Program-made: the position numbers and the translations under genes | The notes under the pieces: generated by a model | Seen by the model: only the letters and a program-made list of their open reading frames with translations | The model's database searches: none | Told to the model about the DNA's origin: nothing | Shown: piece after piece, positions 54,581 through 63,584 of the stretch | How positions within the stretch are numbered: the first letter of the stretch is position 1 | Layout of the letters: each line of letters begins with the position of its first letter | Source of the DNA: a bacterium | GTDB taxonomy: Bacteria > Chloroflexota > Anaerolineae > Caldilineales > Caldilineaceae | Direction of reading: 5' to 3' | Assembly: GCA_016124945.1 (NCBI GenBank) | Contig: WGMT01000053.1 | Span: 84,414-148,413, forward strand | Length of the DNA: 64,000 nt

Positions 54581-55648
54581 ATGTTCAACCGTTGGACATT
54601 TGCCCGCATTCTGTTTACTTCAGTGCTGTTGGTGGTTGCCGTCAGGGTCGCCGTTTTCTATGCGCCGGTGACCGCGCCCACGCACTCGCCGGTGCAAATC
54701 GCCTCGCCGACGACGGCGGATCAAAGCGGCGACATGGTGGTTTATCCCCTGGCAAATTTTGATGTGCAAGGACATCGTGGCGCGCGTGGGCTGAAGCCGG
54801 AAAGCACGCTGCCGGCTTTTGAAACCGCACTCGATTATAACGTAGACACACTGGAAATCGATTTGCACCTAACCGCGGACGATGTGGTTGTCATCTGGCA
54901 TGATGCCGCCGTGACACCCGATAAGTGTCGCCTCGATCCGGCCTTGACCGAACCGACTGCGCCGGAACCGAGCACAGCGCCCGAGCGTGAGCGCATGATT
55001 CGCCAATTGACCTTTGCCCAGATTCAGGAATATCGCTGCGATCTCAACCCTGATCCTGGTGCTTTCCCCGACCAGAACAATGAGCCGACTGCATTGGCCG
55101 GTGACGATTTTCGTATTGTCAGCCTGGATCAGTTGTTTTCGTTTGTGGAGAGCTACGCGGCAAACGTAGAGAAGTTGTCATCCTTGCGCCAGAATGCGGC
55201 GGTGGTGCATTTCAACCTCGAAACCAAGCGTAACCCGCGCAATCCTGCGTCGATTGGCGATGATTTCGACGGCGAGTCGCCTGGCACCTTTGAACGGGCG
55301 ATTGTTGAGCAGATGCAGGCGCACAGAGTAGGCAACCGTGTCACAATTCAGAGTTTTGATCATCGGTCGCTATGGGCTATACGCCAGATTGCGCCACAGG
55401 TTCGGCTGGCCGCGTTGGTGACCGACACGCCGACGGTTGCCACCCTCGCCGCGCAAGGAAGTACCGTCCTCTCGCCGCACGCCAACCTGGTGACGCCTAC
55501 GCTGCTGGCACAGGCCCACGCCCACGGTATCAAAGTCATCCCTTGGACGGTAAACGACCCTGATGAAATGCAACGCTTGATCAACATGGGCGTCGACGGG
55601 TTGATCACCGACCGGCCTGATCTGCTGCTGGCGTTGGAAAAGAGATGA
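54581..55648 (+). CDS. Glycerophosphodiester phosphodiesterase
   Basis: The 355-aa protein has an N-terminal membrane anchor (about 10-28) and a GDPD TIM-barrel: QGHRGARGLKPESTLPAF, DTLEIDLHLTADDVVVIWHDA and VDGLITDRPDLLL. The two catalytic His (GHRGARG and WHD) and the Glu/Asp metal ligands are present. It should hydrolyse glycerophosphodiesters outside the cell, providing glycerol phosphate. Its stop codon lies inside a perfect inverted repeat. Confidence 0.9.
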   Translation: MFNRWTFARILFTSVLLVVAVRVAVFYAPVTAPTHSPVQIASPTTADQSGDMVVYPLANFDVQGHRGARGLKPESTLPAFETALDYNVDTLEIDLHLTADDVVVIWHDAAVTPDKCRLDPALTEPTAPEPSTAPERERMIRQLTFAQIQEYRCDLNPDPGAFPDQNNEPTALAGDDFRIVSLDQLFSFVESYAANVEKLSSLRQNAAVVHFNLETKRNPRNPASIGDDFDGESPGTFERAIVEQMQAHRVGNRVTIQSFDHRSLWAIRQIAPQVRLAALVTDTPTVATLAAQGSTVLSPHANLVTPTLLAQAHAHGIKVIPWTVNDPDEMQRLINMGVDGLITDRPDLLLALEKR

Positions 55649-55735
55649 ATGAAGAATAAAGATTGGGTGGACGCTGGATCGTGCAAAGATGACGATCCAG
55701 CGTCCACCCAATCTTTATTCTTCATTCATCTCTTT
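55639..55735. repeat. Perfect 43-bp inverted repeat between convergent genes
   Basis: Arms 55639-55681 and 55693-55735 are exact reverse complements around an 11-nt loop. The GDPD stop (55646-55648) lies in the left arm and the convergent phosphoesterase gene ends at 55738. It probably works as a bidirectional terminator; the arms share sequence with 17761-17836 and 45971-46056. Confidence 0.9.
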
Positions 55736-55737
55736 CT

Positions 55738-56436
55738 TTATTCTCCTGCAAATGGATACGATCCCACGATTTTGTAGAATCCATCCTCTTTCAATTCCAC
55801 CAATTGAATTGAATCGACGGTGAATGACTGGGTCTCCGGTGTCTGAAAAAGGCCGGTAACGCGGACGGTTTCGGCGCGTAGCCGCTCCCACGCTTCCTGC
55901 CCGGGGACGCTGGTAGCCAGTGACCAGTGCGGCCAAAATTGCTCCAATACCCAGGGTGCGCCATAGCGGATCAAATTCTGCTGTAAGGGCGCTTCTAGCT
56001 GCTTGAGCAGGTGCCCAAAGTAGGGCGACGAAGTGTGGAGTACGCTGACCAGGGTAACAACCAGACGGTGCAGCCGTTGTAGGGCATCGTCTGTTGATTT
56101 GTAGGTGAGCGTCAACGCGTGGCCTGCATGGAACTCATCGTAGAAACGCCCATCGGTCAAGGTGAAGGGGGCTGTACGCTGCGCGATCCACTGGATGCGG
56201 GAGCGGATCTCGTCTACATCTTCGGCGCGGTATTCCAGGCAGTCGGCAATGGTGATGTGGAAGCTAAAGGTCTTGGCGTTGCCAATCCAGGCGCGGATAG
56301 TCTCTTCGCCCAATGTGTGGGCAAGTAGAGGCGTGGCGTGGCTTTCTGTCCAGATGTTGTAGCCAAGAAAATCGCTGCCTAGCCGAAAGAGTGGATGAGC
56401 GGCAGATGGAATTAGGTAAACTCCGTAGCGGGGCAT
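55738..56436 (-). CDS. 2H phosphoesterase-like protein (DUF1045 type)
   Basis: The 232-aa protein has the two H-x-[TS] motifs of the 2H superfamily: FSFHITIAD (about residue 55) and FWPHWSLA (about 175). The opening RYGVYLIPSAAHPLFRLGSDFLGYN resembles DUF1045 proteins that are linked to phosphonate use, but no phosphonate genes are nearby. It may act as a cyclic phosphodiesterase. GGAGAAAAATCT precedes the ATG at 56436. Confidence 0.75.
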   Translation of the reverse strand: MPRYGVYLIPSAAHPLFRLGSDFLGYNIWTESHATPLLAHTLGEETIRAWIGNAKTFSFHITIADCLEYRAEDVDEIRSRIQWIAQRTAPFTLTDGRFYDEFHAGHALTLTYKSTDDALQRLHRLVVTLVSVLHTSSPYFGHLLKQLEAPLQQNLIRYGAPWVLEQFWPHWSLATSVPGQEAWERLRAETVRVTGLFQTPETQSFTVDSIQLVELKEDGFYKIVGSYPFAGE

Positions 56437-56658
56437 AGATTTTTCTCCGTTTTTTGATTCTGTAAACTGTGATATAGTGGACGGTACGGCTCTTGCCACA
56501 CCCCGTTCGGATGCGACTCGACCCGGCTGTGTAGGCGCCACACGGATCTTCACCTCTTCTCGATGCAAACGCAAGTTTTGCCGGATTCAAAGGCTCGTTC
56601 CTGTCTAGCACCGCCAAACGGATTGTACCCGAGTTAGGGTCAAGAAAAGGAGTTGCCA

Positions 56659-57087
56659 ATGCCTACTTACGTTTTGCTTTCTCATTTTATCCCCGATGCC
56701 ATTGTCGACCCGCCGGAGATTGTCAACCTAGATGCGTTGGTGAAACGTCGTGTGCGCGCCGAGTGTAACAGTGTAGAATGGCTCGACAGTTACGTCCTGC
56801 TAGGTCGTTATGACGCGCTGGATCTCTTTCGCGCGCCGGACAATGAGACGGCAGCGAAAGTGGCAATGGTGATTCGCTCATTCGGTCATGTGACAACCGA
56901 AGTGCTACCTGCCACCGCCTGGCAAGACTTTGCCAAGAGCGTTGAAAGTTTCAGTTCTTCTGATGTCGAATCATCTGGCAACCTCTCGCAAATCGACGAG
57001 GAGGCCGCCTCGGTTGAAGACGAGGTAGACGAGGCAATGGTCGACTCTTTCCCGGCCAGTGATCCTCCGAGCTTTACGCCGGGTTAA
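56659..57087 (+). CDS. GYD-domain-like small protein with acidic tail
   Basis: The 142-aa protein starts with a ~95-residue domain (MPTYVLLSHFIPDAIVDPPE ... SYVLLGRYDALDLFRAPDNE, VAMVIRSFGHVTTEVLPA) typical of GYD-type ferredoxin-like proteins of unknown function. The C-terminal ~45 residues are acidic and end DSFPASDPPSF, a motif found at the ends of many short stress-related proteins. AAGGAG precedes the ATG at 56659. Confidence 0.75.
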   Translation: MPTYVLLSHFIPDAIVDPPEIVNLDALVKRRVRAECNSVEWLDSYVLLGRYDALDLFRAPDNETAAKVAMVIRSFGHVTTEVLPATAWQDFAKSVESFSSSDVESSGNLSQIDEEAASVEDEVDEAMVDSFPASDPPSFTPG

Positions 57088-57217
57088 AAGCAAACCCGCT
57101 TGGATCTGAAACGCCAGAATTTTGAAGAAGATAATGCCCCAACATGGCCGCTCGCAAGAGCGGTCATCACTTTTTAGGTACCGGATCGCCTGGTACAGAG
57201 CACCGAGGACGCCTTTT

Positions 57218-58357
57218 ATGCGTATTGCACTCTTCAGCGACGTTTACAAGCCCGTAATCAACGGTGTGGTCAACCATGTGAGCTTGCTCAAGAAGCACTT
57301 TGAAGACCTGGGCGAGCAGGTATGGCTCTTTGTCCCTGGTAGCCGCCGCACGGTAGACGATGAGCCCAACGTCATTCGGATCCCCGGCATTCCGATTGCC
57401 GACACCGGCTATCACCTGAGCATGGCCGCCGATCCACGCACACGTAACATTTTGAAGCAGGTCGACGTAATCCATGTGCATCATCCTTTTCTCAGTGGCA
57501 GCTTTGGTCTCTTCTTTTCGCGTCGCCACGATCTGCCTCTGATCTTCACCAATCACACACGTTACGATCTTTATGTGCAGCAGTACCTGCCGCGTCTGCC
57601 CGAATCTATCTCTGAGACGGCGCTTCACGCGTTTTTTCAACTCTTCAGTCAGCGCTGCGCATTGATGATTGCACCCAGCGACGGGATCGCCCGCGTCATG
57701 CGCGATTGGGGGATCGGTGGTGAGATTGCCGTGGTGCCCAACGGCATTGAGTTGGATCAGTTCCGCATGCCCAAGGGGACGGTACAGCGCACAGATCTGT
57801 ACATCCCTGAAGATGCGGTTGTTGGTGTTTTTGTCGGTCGCATGAGCGGTGAGAAGAGTGTTGATCGGCTTATTTCGATCTTCGCAGCGTTGCTCGATGA
57901 GGAACCTAAGCTACATCTGTTGCTTGTGGGGGGTGGGCCTGCATTGGAAGAATACCAACAACTTGCCCGCTCCCTCAACGTCGCGCACGCAGTGACTTTC
58001 ACCGGGCGCATCGATTACGGCGTCATCGCCGATTACCTGGCTTTGGCCGATTTCTTCGTCTCGGCCAGCGTAACGGAGGTCCACCCGTTGACCTTCATCG
58101 AAGCTGCATCTGCGGGGTTGCCTGCCGTAGGGGTTGCCTCAACCGGTGTCAGCGAAATGATTGTCGACGGCAGCACCGGTTATCTGGCAAAAGACAACGA
58201 TCTAAGCCTGGGGCTGCGTATTTTGCGGCTGGTCAATGATCCCGCTCACCGCCTTGAAATGGGGAAAGCGGCACAGTCATTTAGCAATCAATTCGCCGCC
58301 CATGCCAATGCAAGGCGCGTCCTCGAACTTTACCGAGGTGTGACGAATAACTATTGA
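57218..58357 (+). CDS. Family 4 glycosyltransferase
   Basis: The 379-aa protein is a GT-B enzyme of family 4: MRIALFSDVYKPVINGVVNH at the start, HVHHPFLSG, the middle GVFVGRMSGEKSVDRLI, and the donor-binding VTEVHPLTFIEAASAGLPAVGV. The pattern is like diacylglycerol alpha-glucosyltransferases and phosphatidylinositol mannosyltransferases, so a glycolipid product is likely but not proven. GAGGA before ATG 57218 decides the start. Confidence 0.9.
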   Translation: MRIALFSDVYKPVINGVVNHVSLLKKHFEDLGEQVWLFVPGSRRTVDDEPNVIRIPGIPIADTGYHLSMAADPRTRNILKQVDVIHVHHPFLSGSFGLFFSRRHDLPLIFTNHTRYDLYVQQYLPRLPESISETALHAFFQLFSQRCALMIAPSDGIARVMRDWGIGGEIAVVPNGIELDQFRMPKGTVQRTDLYIPEDAVVGVFVGRMSGEKSVDRLISIFAALLDEEPKLHLLLVGGGPALEEYQQLARSLNVAHAVTFTGRIDYGVIADYLALADFFVSASVTEVHPLTFIEAASAGLPAVGVASTGVSEMIVDGSTGYLAKDNDLSLGLRILRLVNDPAHRLEMGKAAQSFSNQFAAHANARRVLELYRGVTNNY

Positions 58358-58697
58358 TTCACCCGCCCGCCTGTCTGCCCGAACAAAATAGATTGCCATC
58401 CCATTGTTTTTCCTGTATGATTGACAGATGTCTAGATTTTATAGACAAAAACGTTAATCCATCTGCACTCTCCTGTCCAAGATGCCGACAATTCCCTGCG
58501 CACGTCGCGTCACACAGGACGGTCACCCGCCATTTCTCCCGGCCATCGACCGAAATGCATATCTCTGTATGAACCAATAACTCATACCCGCCGAGTTGGT
58601 TGTTATTGTTGCTTACTCGCTACAAGGCCACTTGGATTTATTGATATGATGAAACGAATCATTCTGTTGTTATCGGTCACCTATGGAGGACTCATTT
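58358..58697. other. Intergenic region before the PIN-TRAM gene
   Basis: No gene is supported in this stretch. The only structure noticed is gtcta/tagac around a 7-nt loop near 58431. It probably holds the promoter of the next gene. Confidence 0.4.
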
Positions 58698-59807
58698 ATG
58701 CGCTGGGAGCTGCTACTTCGGGTCCTGGTTATGGCCACATTTGGCCTGCTAGGATGGGAAGCCGGGCGCACCGTGGTGGGGGTGGAGCGAATCGAGGACC
58801 TTTCGTTGCAGGCGACACAGGTGCTTGCCCCTTCGGTGATTGGCGCGGCTTTGCTTGGTTATTTCCTTGCGCCCTGGATCACACTGCGGCCGGCCAAGGC
58901 AATGCGCGCCAGTTTGCGTCACGTGCCCACGGTGCAATTGGTGGCGGCTACGCTGGGGCTTGTCATCGGATTGATGATCGCTGCGCTATTGGCCTATCCA
59001 CTCTCGCTGTTGCCCACGCCGTTTGGCACCGTTCTTCCCTTCGCCGGGGCGATTGTGCTGGGTTATCTGGGCGTCACGATTATGATGGTACGTCAGCGCG
59101 AGATCTTTGCATTCTTGCGATTGGGGCGTAGCCCTGGTGCCCGCGAAAGCGCCGCCAAAGGTGAACATCCCAAGGCGATGATGCTTCTGGATACAAGTGT
59201 CATCATCGACGGGCGTATTGCCGATGTGGCCGAAACCGGCTTTTTGTGGGCCGTTTTGGCTGTGCCGCGCTTTGTTCTCAACGAACTGCAATACATCGCC
59301 GATTCGCCCGAAATGCTGCGCCGCAACCGCGGACGCCGTGGCCTCGAAATGTTGGATCGCCTGCGCAATTGCGAGCAAGTTGAGATCGTCTTCCTCGATC
59401 AAGATCCCGCCGATGCTCGCCAGGTAGACGACAAACTTGTGAGCCTGGGCATGGAACTCAGCGCCGCCATTGTCACCAACGATTTTAACCTCAACCGTGT
59501 GGCCAAGTTACAAGGCGTAAAGGTGCTCAACATCAACGAACTGGCCAACGCTGTCAAATCGGTGGTACTGCCTGGCGAAGAGATGTGGATCAAGGTGATC
59601 CAGGAGGGCAAGGAGATCAACCAGGGCGTGGGCTACTTAGAAGACGGCACAATGGTGGTGGTGGAAAATGGGCGGCGTTTCTTGAGCCGTGAGATCACGG
59701 TACAGGTGACCAAAGTCTTGCAAACCAATGCCGGTCGCCTGATCTTTGCTGTACCCGACAGCAAACAGCGCGAAGAGAAGCAGTCGACATTGTCGCACCG
59801 GAACTAG
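58698..59807 (+). CDS. Membrane-anchored PIN and TRAM domain protein (YacL-like)
   Basis: The 369-aa protein has four N-terminal membrane helices (residues ~1-135), then a PIN nuclease domain (MLLDTSVIIDGRIADV, FVLNELQ, VDDKLVSLG, IVTNDFNLNRVA, with four acidic residues) and a C-terminal TRAM-like RNA-binding domain. This is the YacL arrangement; the PIN fold is probably an endoribonuclease held at the membrane. GGAGGA before ATG 58698 fixes the start. Upstream, an alternative ATG (58683) is part of the ribosome-binding region. Confidence 0.9.
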   Translation: MRWELLLRVLVMATFGLLGWEAGRTVVGVERIEDLSLQATQVLAPSVIGAALLGYFLAPWITLRPAKAMRASLRHVPTVQLVAATLGLVIGLMIAALLAYPLSLLPTPFGTVLPFAGAIVLGYLGVTIMMVRQREIFAFLRLGRSPGARESAAKGEHPKAMMLLDTSVIIDGRIADVAETGFLWAVLAVPRFVLNELQYIADSPEMLRRNRGRRGLEMLDRLRNCEQVEIVFLDQDPADARQVDDKLVSLGMELSAAIVTNDFNLNRVAKLQGVKVLNINELANAVKSVVLPGEEMWIKVIQEGKEINQGVGYLEDGTMVVVENGRRFLSREITVQVTKVLQTNAGRLIFAVPDSKQREEKQSTLSHRN

Positions 59808-59956
59808 TTCAACGCTCTTTGTAGATCCTATGGGCGCATATTTCTACCCGATTCAAGTAGATCGGGGGAAACCCAACAGAAACATATTTGAAAACCGAGT
59901 TAGGTTACTATCGTTTGAGATCTTCGAGCTTCATCTGCTCACCAGGAAAGCGATTT

Positions 59957-61372
59957 ATGAGTTTGCGTATTTACAACACGCTCACACGAAAAGAAGAACC
60001 CTTTGAAACCGTCGAAGAAGGCAAGGTCCGCATGTACGTCTGCGGGCCGACGGTTTATGCGGATGCCCACATCGGCCATGCCATGAGCGCTATGGTCTTC
60101 GATATGGTGCGTCGCTATCTACTGTTCCGCGGTTATGATGTCCAATACGTCACCAATTTCACCGACGTCGACGACAAGATCATCAACCGGGCTGAGCAAC
60201 TGGGCGAGGATCCTTTCGCGCTTGCCCAACGCTATGCCGACAAGTACCTCGAACACCTACGCGATCTTAACGTACTCAAGGCCGACGTCTACCCACGTGT
60301 GACCAACGAGATTGCAGAGATCGTCAAAGTGATTCAAAACTTGGGCGAAGGTGGCTTTGCCTACGAGATGGACGGAAGCGTCTATTTTCGGGTGAACAAA
60401 GACAGCGACTACGGCAAGCTCAGCGGTCGTAGTCAAGACGAAGCCGTTTCCGGCACGCGTGTCGCCGCCAATGAGCGCAAGGAAAATGTGGCCGATTTCG
60501 CATTGTGGAAGGCCGCCAAGCCCGGCGAACCCTCTTGGGAAAGCCCATGGGGTTCAGGGCGCCCCGGCTGGCACATTGAATGCTCGGCCATGTGTCTGCA
60601 CCACCTGGGTGAAACCATCGACATTCACGGTGGCGGTAACGATCTGATCTTCCCGCACCACGAGAACGAGATCGCCCAGAGTGAAAGCCTCACCGGCAAA
60701 CCCTTCGCCCGCTACTGGATGCACAATGGCATGCTCCAGTTGGGCGGCGAAAAGATGAGCAAATCTTTGGGGAATTTGGTGACCATCGACGAGTTTCTGC
60801 GTGAACACTCGGCTGACGCCCTGCGCCTGCTCGTCTTCTCGGGCCATTACCGCAAGCCGGTCATGTACACCGACGAGACCATCGGCAGCGCCGAACGCTC
60901 GCTCACCCGTTTGCAGACGGCGTTGCGTCCTTCGAGTGGGCGCAAAAGTGTAGGCACCGAAGCAGAAACGTTACGTGAGGCAACCGAAAACGCCCGCGCC
61001 ACCTTCATCGAGGCAATGGACGACGATTTCAACACCGCCAGCGCCTTGGCCGTCCTCTTTGAGATGGTGCGGGCCATCAACAGCGCCCGTAGCGCCGGCG
61101 TGGTTGGTCCTTTCTTTGAGGCGGCGCAGCGCACCTTCCGCGAACTGGCAGGCGTACTTGGGCTGAAACTGGAAGTTGAAGCACCCGGCAACGGGATGCA
61201 GGTTGCGGCCAAGCCCTTTATCGATCTACTGGTGCAAGTGCGCACCGACTTACGTACCCACAAGCAGTGGGCACTGGCCGACAAGATCCGCAACGACCTG
61301 GCCGAGCTTTCGATTGCATTGGAAGATACGCCCGAAGGCACACAGTGGCGTTACGAGGAATCCACCTCATGA
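59957..61372 (+). CDS. cysS: Cysteinyl-tRNA synthetase
   Basis: The 471-aa class I enzyme has the HIGH-type motif AHIGHAM, zinc ligands in VRMYVCGPTVY and WHIECSAMC, HHENE, and KMSKSLGN. It charges tRNA-Cys, whose gene is in this window at 5913-5983. The ATG at 59957 follows AGGAAA. Its stop overlaps the next start by ATGA. Confidence 0.97.
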   Translation: MSLRIYNTLTRKEEPFETVEEGKVRMYVCGPTVYADAHIGHAMSAMVFDMVRRYLLFRGYDVQYVTNFTDVDDKIINRAEQLGEDPFALAQRYADKYLEHLRDLNVLKADVYPRVTNEIAEIVKVIQNLGEGGFAYEMDGSVYFRVNKDSDYGKLSGRSQDEAVSGTRVAANERKENVADFALWKAAKPGEPSWESPWGSGRPGWHIECSAMCLHHLGETIDIHGGGNDLIFPHHENEIAQSESLTGKPFARYWMHNGMLQLGGEKMSKSLGNLVTIDEFLREHSADALRLLVFSGHYRKPVMYTDETIGSAERSLTRLQTALRPSSGRKSVGTEAETLREATENARATFIEAMDDDFNTASALAVLFEMVRAINSARSAGVVGPFFEAAQRTFRELAGVLGLKLEVEAPGNGMQVAAKPFIDLLVQVRTDLRTHKQWALADKIRNDLAELSIALEDTPEGTQWRYEESTS

Positions 61373-62130
61373 GTGAACTACTAGCAGGTCGGCACGCCGC
61401 CCACGAAGCGTTGCGCGCCGGTCGGCGGCATTTTTATCGGCTGTGGCTCGAAGGGGATGAGAAGACGGACCAACGCGGTATCGTCGGCGAGATTTTTGCG
61501 CTGGCTCAGGAGCGATCCTTGCCTGTGCGCTGGCTGCGTGGCGGCGTCTTCGACCGTCTCAAAGAGCAAAATGTGAACCATCAGGGCGTGGCGTTGGAGG
61601 TTGGCGATTACCCCTACGTCGATCTAAATGGCCTGTTGGCGCAGGTACGGCGTGGCGTTGCACCACTTTTCCTCCTGCTCGATCATGTCCAGGATCCACA
61701 GAATCTGGGTACCCTGATCCGCACCGCCGAGGCAATGGGTGTCACCGGTATTATCATTCCTGAACGACGGGCTGCCGGCATCACCCCCGCTGTGAGCAAC
61801 GCCAGTGCCGGTGCTGTGGAACACCTGCTCGTGGCTCAAGTCACCAACCTCAACCGCACCATCGAAGAACTGAAAGCGGCCAACATCTGGGTGGCCGGCC
61901 TCGACATGGGCGACGACACCCAACCGCTGGACAAAGTTGATCTGACTGGGGCATTGGCTTTGGTGGTGGGCAGCGAAGGGAGCGGGCTTAGCCGGCTTAC
62001 CCGTGAAAAGTGTGATTTCCTCATCAGCCTCCCCATGTACGGCCGCGTGGAAAGTCTCAATGCGGCGGTGGCAGGCAGCATTGTGATCTACGCGGTGCGC
62101 CGCCAACGAGAAGCCGCTCTTGCACAGTAA
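61369..62130 (+). CDS. TrmH/RlmB-family rRNA 2'-O-methyltransferase
   Basis: The 253-aa SPOUT methyltransferase has an N-terminal substrate-binding domain (MSELLAGRHAAHEALRAG) and the SPOUT domain with LLDHVQDPQNLGTLIRTAEAMG, LVVGSEGSGLSRL and SLPMYGRVESLNAAVAGSIVIY. The best match is RlmB (23S rRNA Gm2251). cysS-rlmB pairs are common, and the ATGA overlap indicates coupling. Confidence 0.92.
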   Translation: MSELLAGRHAAHEALRAGRRHFYRLWLEGDEKTDQRGIVGEIFALAQERSLPVRWLRGGVFDRLKEQNVNHQGVALEVGDYPYVDLNGLLAQVRRGVAPLFLLLDHVQDPQNLGTLIRTAEAMGVTGIIIPERRAAGITPAVSNASAGAVEHLLVAQVTNLNRTIEELKAANIWVAGLDMGDDTQPLDKVDLTGALALVVGSEGSGLSRLTREKCDFLISLPMYGRVESLNAAVAGSIVIYAVRRQREAALAQ

Positions 62131-62162
62131 AAGTGTTATTTATAAATGTAAAGGAGAAGTCC

Positions 62163-63221
62163 ATGGTCAATGCAGCCCTGGGACGTAACCCATTGCAGTA
62201 CGACGACCCCTACAGCGAGAAAATCGTTACCATTGAGCGCTTCATCCTCGATAAGCAGAAGGGCTACCCCGGCGCTACCGGCACCCTTACCAACATCCTC
62301 TATGACATTGCCCTGGCATCGAAAATTATCGCCAGCCGTACCACCCGAGCCGGGTTGGTGGAGATCCTGGGCAGCACCGGTCGCGAAAATGTGCAGGGTG
62401 AAACTGTCCAGAAACTGGATGAGTATGCCGATAGTATCCTCTTTAAACTCAACGACCACACGGGCCGTGTTGCGGTCATGGCGTCGGAAGAACACCCCGA
62501 TATCCTCGCGATTCCCGAACAATATGAAACAGGGCCATACGTTCTGCTCTACGATCCGCTGGATGGATCCTCGAATATTGATGTTAATGTCAGCATCGGC
62601 ACGATTTTCGCCATCTATCGGCGGAAGTCGGCATCCGGTCGAGGTACGCTAGAAGACTGTTTGCAGCGGGGGCGAGATCTAGTGGCAGCAGGCTATGTCA
62701 TCTACGGGGCCAGCACCATGCTGGTCTATTCCACAGGGCAGGGGGTGCATGGATTCACGCTGGATCCCAGTGTGGGCGAGTTCTTCCTTTCGCACCCCAA
62801 TATTCGTTTCCCTGCTAAGCCAAAGTATTACAGCACCAACCAGGGGTATGAGCGCTACTGGACAGAGGGCGTGCGTCGCTACACAGAATGGCTGCAAGGG
62901 CGGGATGGGGGCAATACATCGTTTTCGCTGCGTTACATCGGTTCAATGGTAGCCGATTTCCACCGCAATCTGCTCACGGGCGGCGTCTTCTACTATCCGG
63001 CTGATGCCAAAGACGGTACACTTTCCAGTGGAAAGCTCCGCCTTGTCTATGAATGTGCACCGATGGCCTTCCTCGCTGAACAGGCAGGCGGCACCGCCTC
63101 TGACGGCGCCAACCGTGTCCTCGACTTGCAGCCTGAGTCGTTACATCAGCGTATTCCTTTCTTTGTGGGCAATCAAGAATTGGTGGAAAAAGCCGAAGAG
63201 TTTATTGCACAGTTTGGATAA
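62163..63221 (+). CDS. fbp: Class I fructose-1,6-bisphosphatase
   Basis: The 352-aa enzyme hydrolyses fructose 1,6-bisphosphate for gluconeogenesis or carbon fixation. Motifs: MASEEHPDI (metal Glu), LLYDPLDGSSNIDVNVSIGT (DPLDGSSN metal loop) and KLRLVYECAPMAFLAEQAGG. AAGGAG precedes ATG 62163. It follows the methyltransferase gene by 32 bp and is likely in the same transcript; a terminator follows. Confidence 0.95.
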   Translation: MVNAALGRNPLQYDDPYSEKIVTIERFILDKQKGYPGATGTLTNILYDIALASKIIASRTTRAGLVEILGSTGRENVQGETVQKLDEYADSILFKLNDHTGRVAVMASEEHPDILAIPEQYETGPYVLLYDPLDGSSNIDVNVSIGTIFAIYRRKSASGRGTLEDCLQRGRDLVAAGYVIYGASTMLVYSTGQGVHGFTLDPSVGEFFLSHPNIRFPAKPKYYSTNQGYERYWTEGVRRYTEWLQGRDGGNTSFSLRYIGSMVADFHRNLLTGGVFYYPADAKDGTLSSGKLRLVYECAPMAFLAEQAGGTASDGANRVLDLQPESLHQRIPFFVGNQELVEKAEEFIAQFG

Positions 63222-63305
63222 CAGTCTAAGGACAACGTTTGTGGACAGTTACCGGTTTGCGCAGTAAGCAAACTAAGCATTGAATGCGTATACCTTGCGC
63301 CTAAG

Positions 63306-63341
63306 GTATGAGCCATCCATTCGGGTGGCTCATACTGTTTT
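63306..63341 (+). terminator. Terminator after fbp
   Basis: gtatgagcca/tggctcatac around a short loop, then a T-rich tgtttt; about 85 bp after the fbp stop. Confidence 0.85.
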
Positions 63342-63439
63342 GAGGGCTGTTTCACACGAGGGATTGGAGACTATCCATATCTAGGAGTAAATTATTTCGT
63401 ATACTTTGCACAATCCTTTCGTTTCGACCTGGCCGAAAC

Positions 63440-63467
63440 TTGCGATCTATACAAGGCTTTCTATAAT
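63440..63467 (+). promoter_or_regulatory. Promoter of the terminal lipoprotein gene
   Basis: TTGCGA (63440-63445) and a perfect TATAAT (63462-63467) with 16-bp spacing. The 5' untranslated region would be about 110 nt, leaving room for control elements, but none was recognised. Confidence 0.6.
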
Positions 63468-63584
63468 CAATTAATGTCGGTGATCTATTATGGTGACACA
63501 AATCGCTGACAATCATCTAAGCAATGCCATATGGCTTGTGTAAATGGTTGAACCAACTTCGCTGTTTCACAGAAAGGCATAAAA

